From assembly GCA_025458735.1 (NCBI GenBank), contig JALORV010000090.1, positions 1 to 6,844 of the forward strand: 6,844 nucleotides of DNA, in the 5' to 3' direction. The position numbers and the translations under genes are program-made. Shown in pieces: positions 6,142-6,844 of this stretch. Positions within the stretch are counted from its first letter, which is position 1, and each line of letters begins with the position of its first letter. Source of the DNA: Burkholderiaceae bacterium (GTDB lineage Bacteria; Pseudomonadota; Gammaproteobacteria; Burkholderiales; Burkholderiaceae). The notes under the pieces were generated by a model, which was given only the letters and a program-made list of their open reading frames with translations, had not been told where the DNA came from and searched no databases.

Positions 6142-6837
6142 TCAGCGAGGCCGGCGTCGTGCCAGTTCGTGCAACGAAGCTATCTTGAGACCGATGCTTG
6201 GCTGATGGCGCGCGCGCCATGCCCAGTCGCCATGGCGGGTGATCAGCACGGTACGCAGTCCGAGTGCACGCGCCGAGCGCAGGTTGGCGATGGAGTCCTC
6301 CACCAGCACGGCCGCCGCGGGAACGATGCGCTCGCGGGCCAGCAGTGCCCGCAGCATCGCGCGCGAAGGCTTCGGCCGGAAGGTTCCGTGCAGGCGCATG
6401 CGCTCGATCGTGACCCGGGTCTCGAAGTGCCGCTGCAGCGCGATGCCGCGCAGCACCGCGCCGGCATAGGCGCGCGGCGCATTGGTGAGCAGGATCTTGC
6501 GGCCCGGCAGCCGTGCGAACAGGCGACCGAGCCCGCGCTCCGCGCGCAGCAGCGCCGCCACGTCGAAGTCGTGCGTCTCGCGCAGGAAGTGGTGCGGGTC
6601 GACGCCGTGGTGCCGGACCAGTCCGAGCAGCGTGGCGCCATAGCGGCGCCAGTAGTCGACGCGCAGGCGGTTGGCCTCGTCGCGCCCGACACCGAGCGCT
6701 GACGAAACGTAGTCCGTCATGCGACGGTCGATGGTGCCGAAAATGGCGTGCGAGGCGTCGTGCAGGGTGTTGTCGAGATCGAACAGCCAGACCGGCGACC
6801 GCCGTGCGGCCGGCGCCACCGACGGCTCCGGCGGCAT
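6142..6837 (-). CDS. HAD-superfamily hydrolase, pyrimidine 5'-nucleotidase type
   Basis: This cytoplasmic hydrolase (231 residues from ATG 6837) has all four HAD motifs. Motif I is WLFDLDNTLHDAS (nucleophile Asp20, acid/base Asp22), motif II is ILLTNA (Thr118), motif III is Lys156 in FRPKPS, and motif IV is VLVEDSIANL (Glu170, Asp171). A helical cap sits between motifs I and II (about 30-100), as in the C1-cap pyrimidine 5'-nucleotidase/Sdt1-like group, whose LFDLDNTLH and VEDS.AN.RSA.ALG.RTV signatures match. The expected reaction is dephosphorylation of pyrimidine nucleoside monophosphates or similar small phosphates, but HAD specificity is hard to predict. The start is uncertain: GTG 6840 sits directly before the ATG, and only 4 more bases are in the window, so no ribosome binding site can be seen and the gene could begin outside. 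It is followed on the same strand by sppA after 176 nt, a gap with no gene or convincing promoter. Confidence 0.85.
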   Translation of the reverse strand: MPPEPSVAPAARRSPVWLFDLDNTLHDASHAIFGTIDRRMTDYVSSALGVGRDEANRLRVDYWRRYGATLLGLVRHHGVDPHHFLRETHDFDVAALLRAERGLGRLFARLPGRKILLTNAPRAYAGAVLRGIALQRHFETRVTIERMRLHGTFRPKPSRAMLRALLARERIVPAAAVLVEDSIANLRSARALGLRTVLITRHGDWAWRARHQPSIGLKIASLHELARRRPR

Positions 6838-6844
6838 CACGGCG

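Noticed and set aside
4829..6205. Plus-strand open frame (458 codons) opposite sppA
   Set aside because: Shadow of sppA; His/Arg/Gln-rich product without family features. Its length does not outweigh the clear S49 motifs on the minus strand.

Overview
The window is a dense, GC-rich (about two-thirds G+C by eye) chromosomal segment of a Gram-negative proteobacterium. The gene set (EnvC-like factor, periplasmic S41 protease, MoeB/ThiF-type E1, DMT permease, SlmA, SppA, pyrimidine 5'-nucleotidase-type HAD) and the protein flavour suggest a betaproteobacterium, perhaps of the Rhodocyclales (Azoarcus/Thauera-like). That placement is inference from family knowledge; no search was run. I see no insertion sequence, phage gene, CRISPR array, tRNA or rRNA.

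Left half, plus strand: the last 50 codons of an envC-like amidase activator (1-153), then a complete S41 C-terminal processing protease ctpA (229-1668). A strong intrinsic terminator (1690-1719) follows. Eight bases beyond it begins a MoeB/ThiF-family adenylyltransferase with a GTG start (1728-2474), followed after 4 nt by an EamA/DMT ten-helix permease, also GTG (2479-3363). The first pair concerns peptidoglycan remodelling and periplasmic proteolysis. The second pair looks translationally coupled, but nothing in the window names the substrate or carrier protein.

Right half, minus strand, read from right to left: a HAD-family pyrimidine 5'-nucleotidase-like gene (6837-6142), a 176-nt gap with no gene or convincing promoter, sppA (5965-4153), a 170-nt gap with a stem-loop, a candidate promoter and a 14-bp palindrome, then slmA (3982-3380), the nucleoid-occlusion regulator. 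The two halves converge, with 16 nt between the permease stop and the slmA stop.

The most notable point is that sppA is broken. Its N-terminal half (with catalytic Lys202) and C-terminal half (with the AASGGYW catalytic serine) lie in different frames. At the junction (about 4960-4969) roughly 13-14 conserved residues are also missing, so this looks like a deletion of about 41 nt rather than a single-base indel. Everything else in the window looks like an intact, ordinary housekeeping region, and I found no convincing undescribed system.
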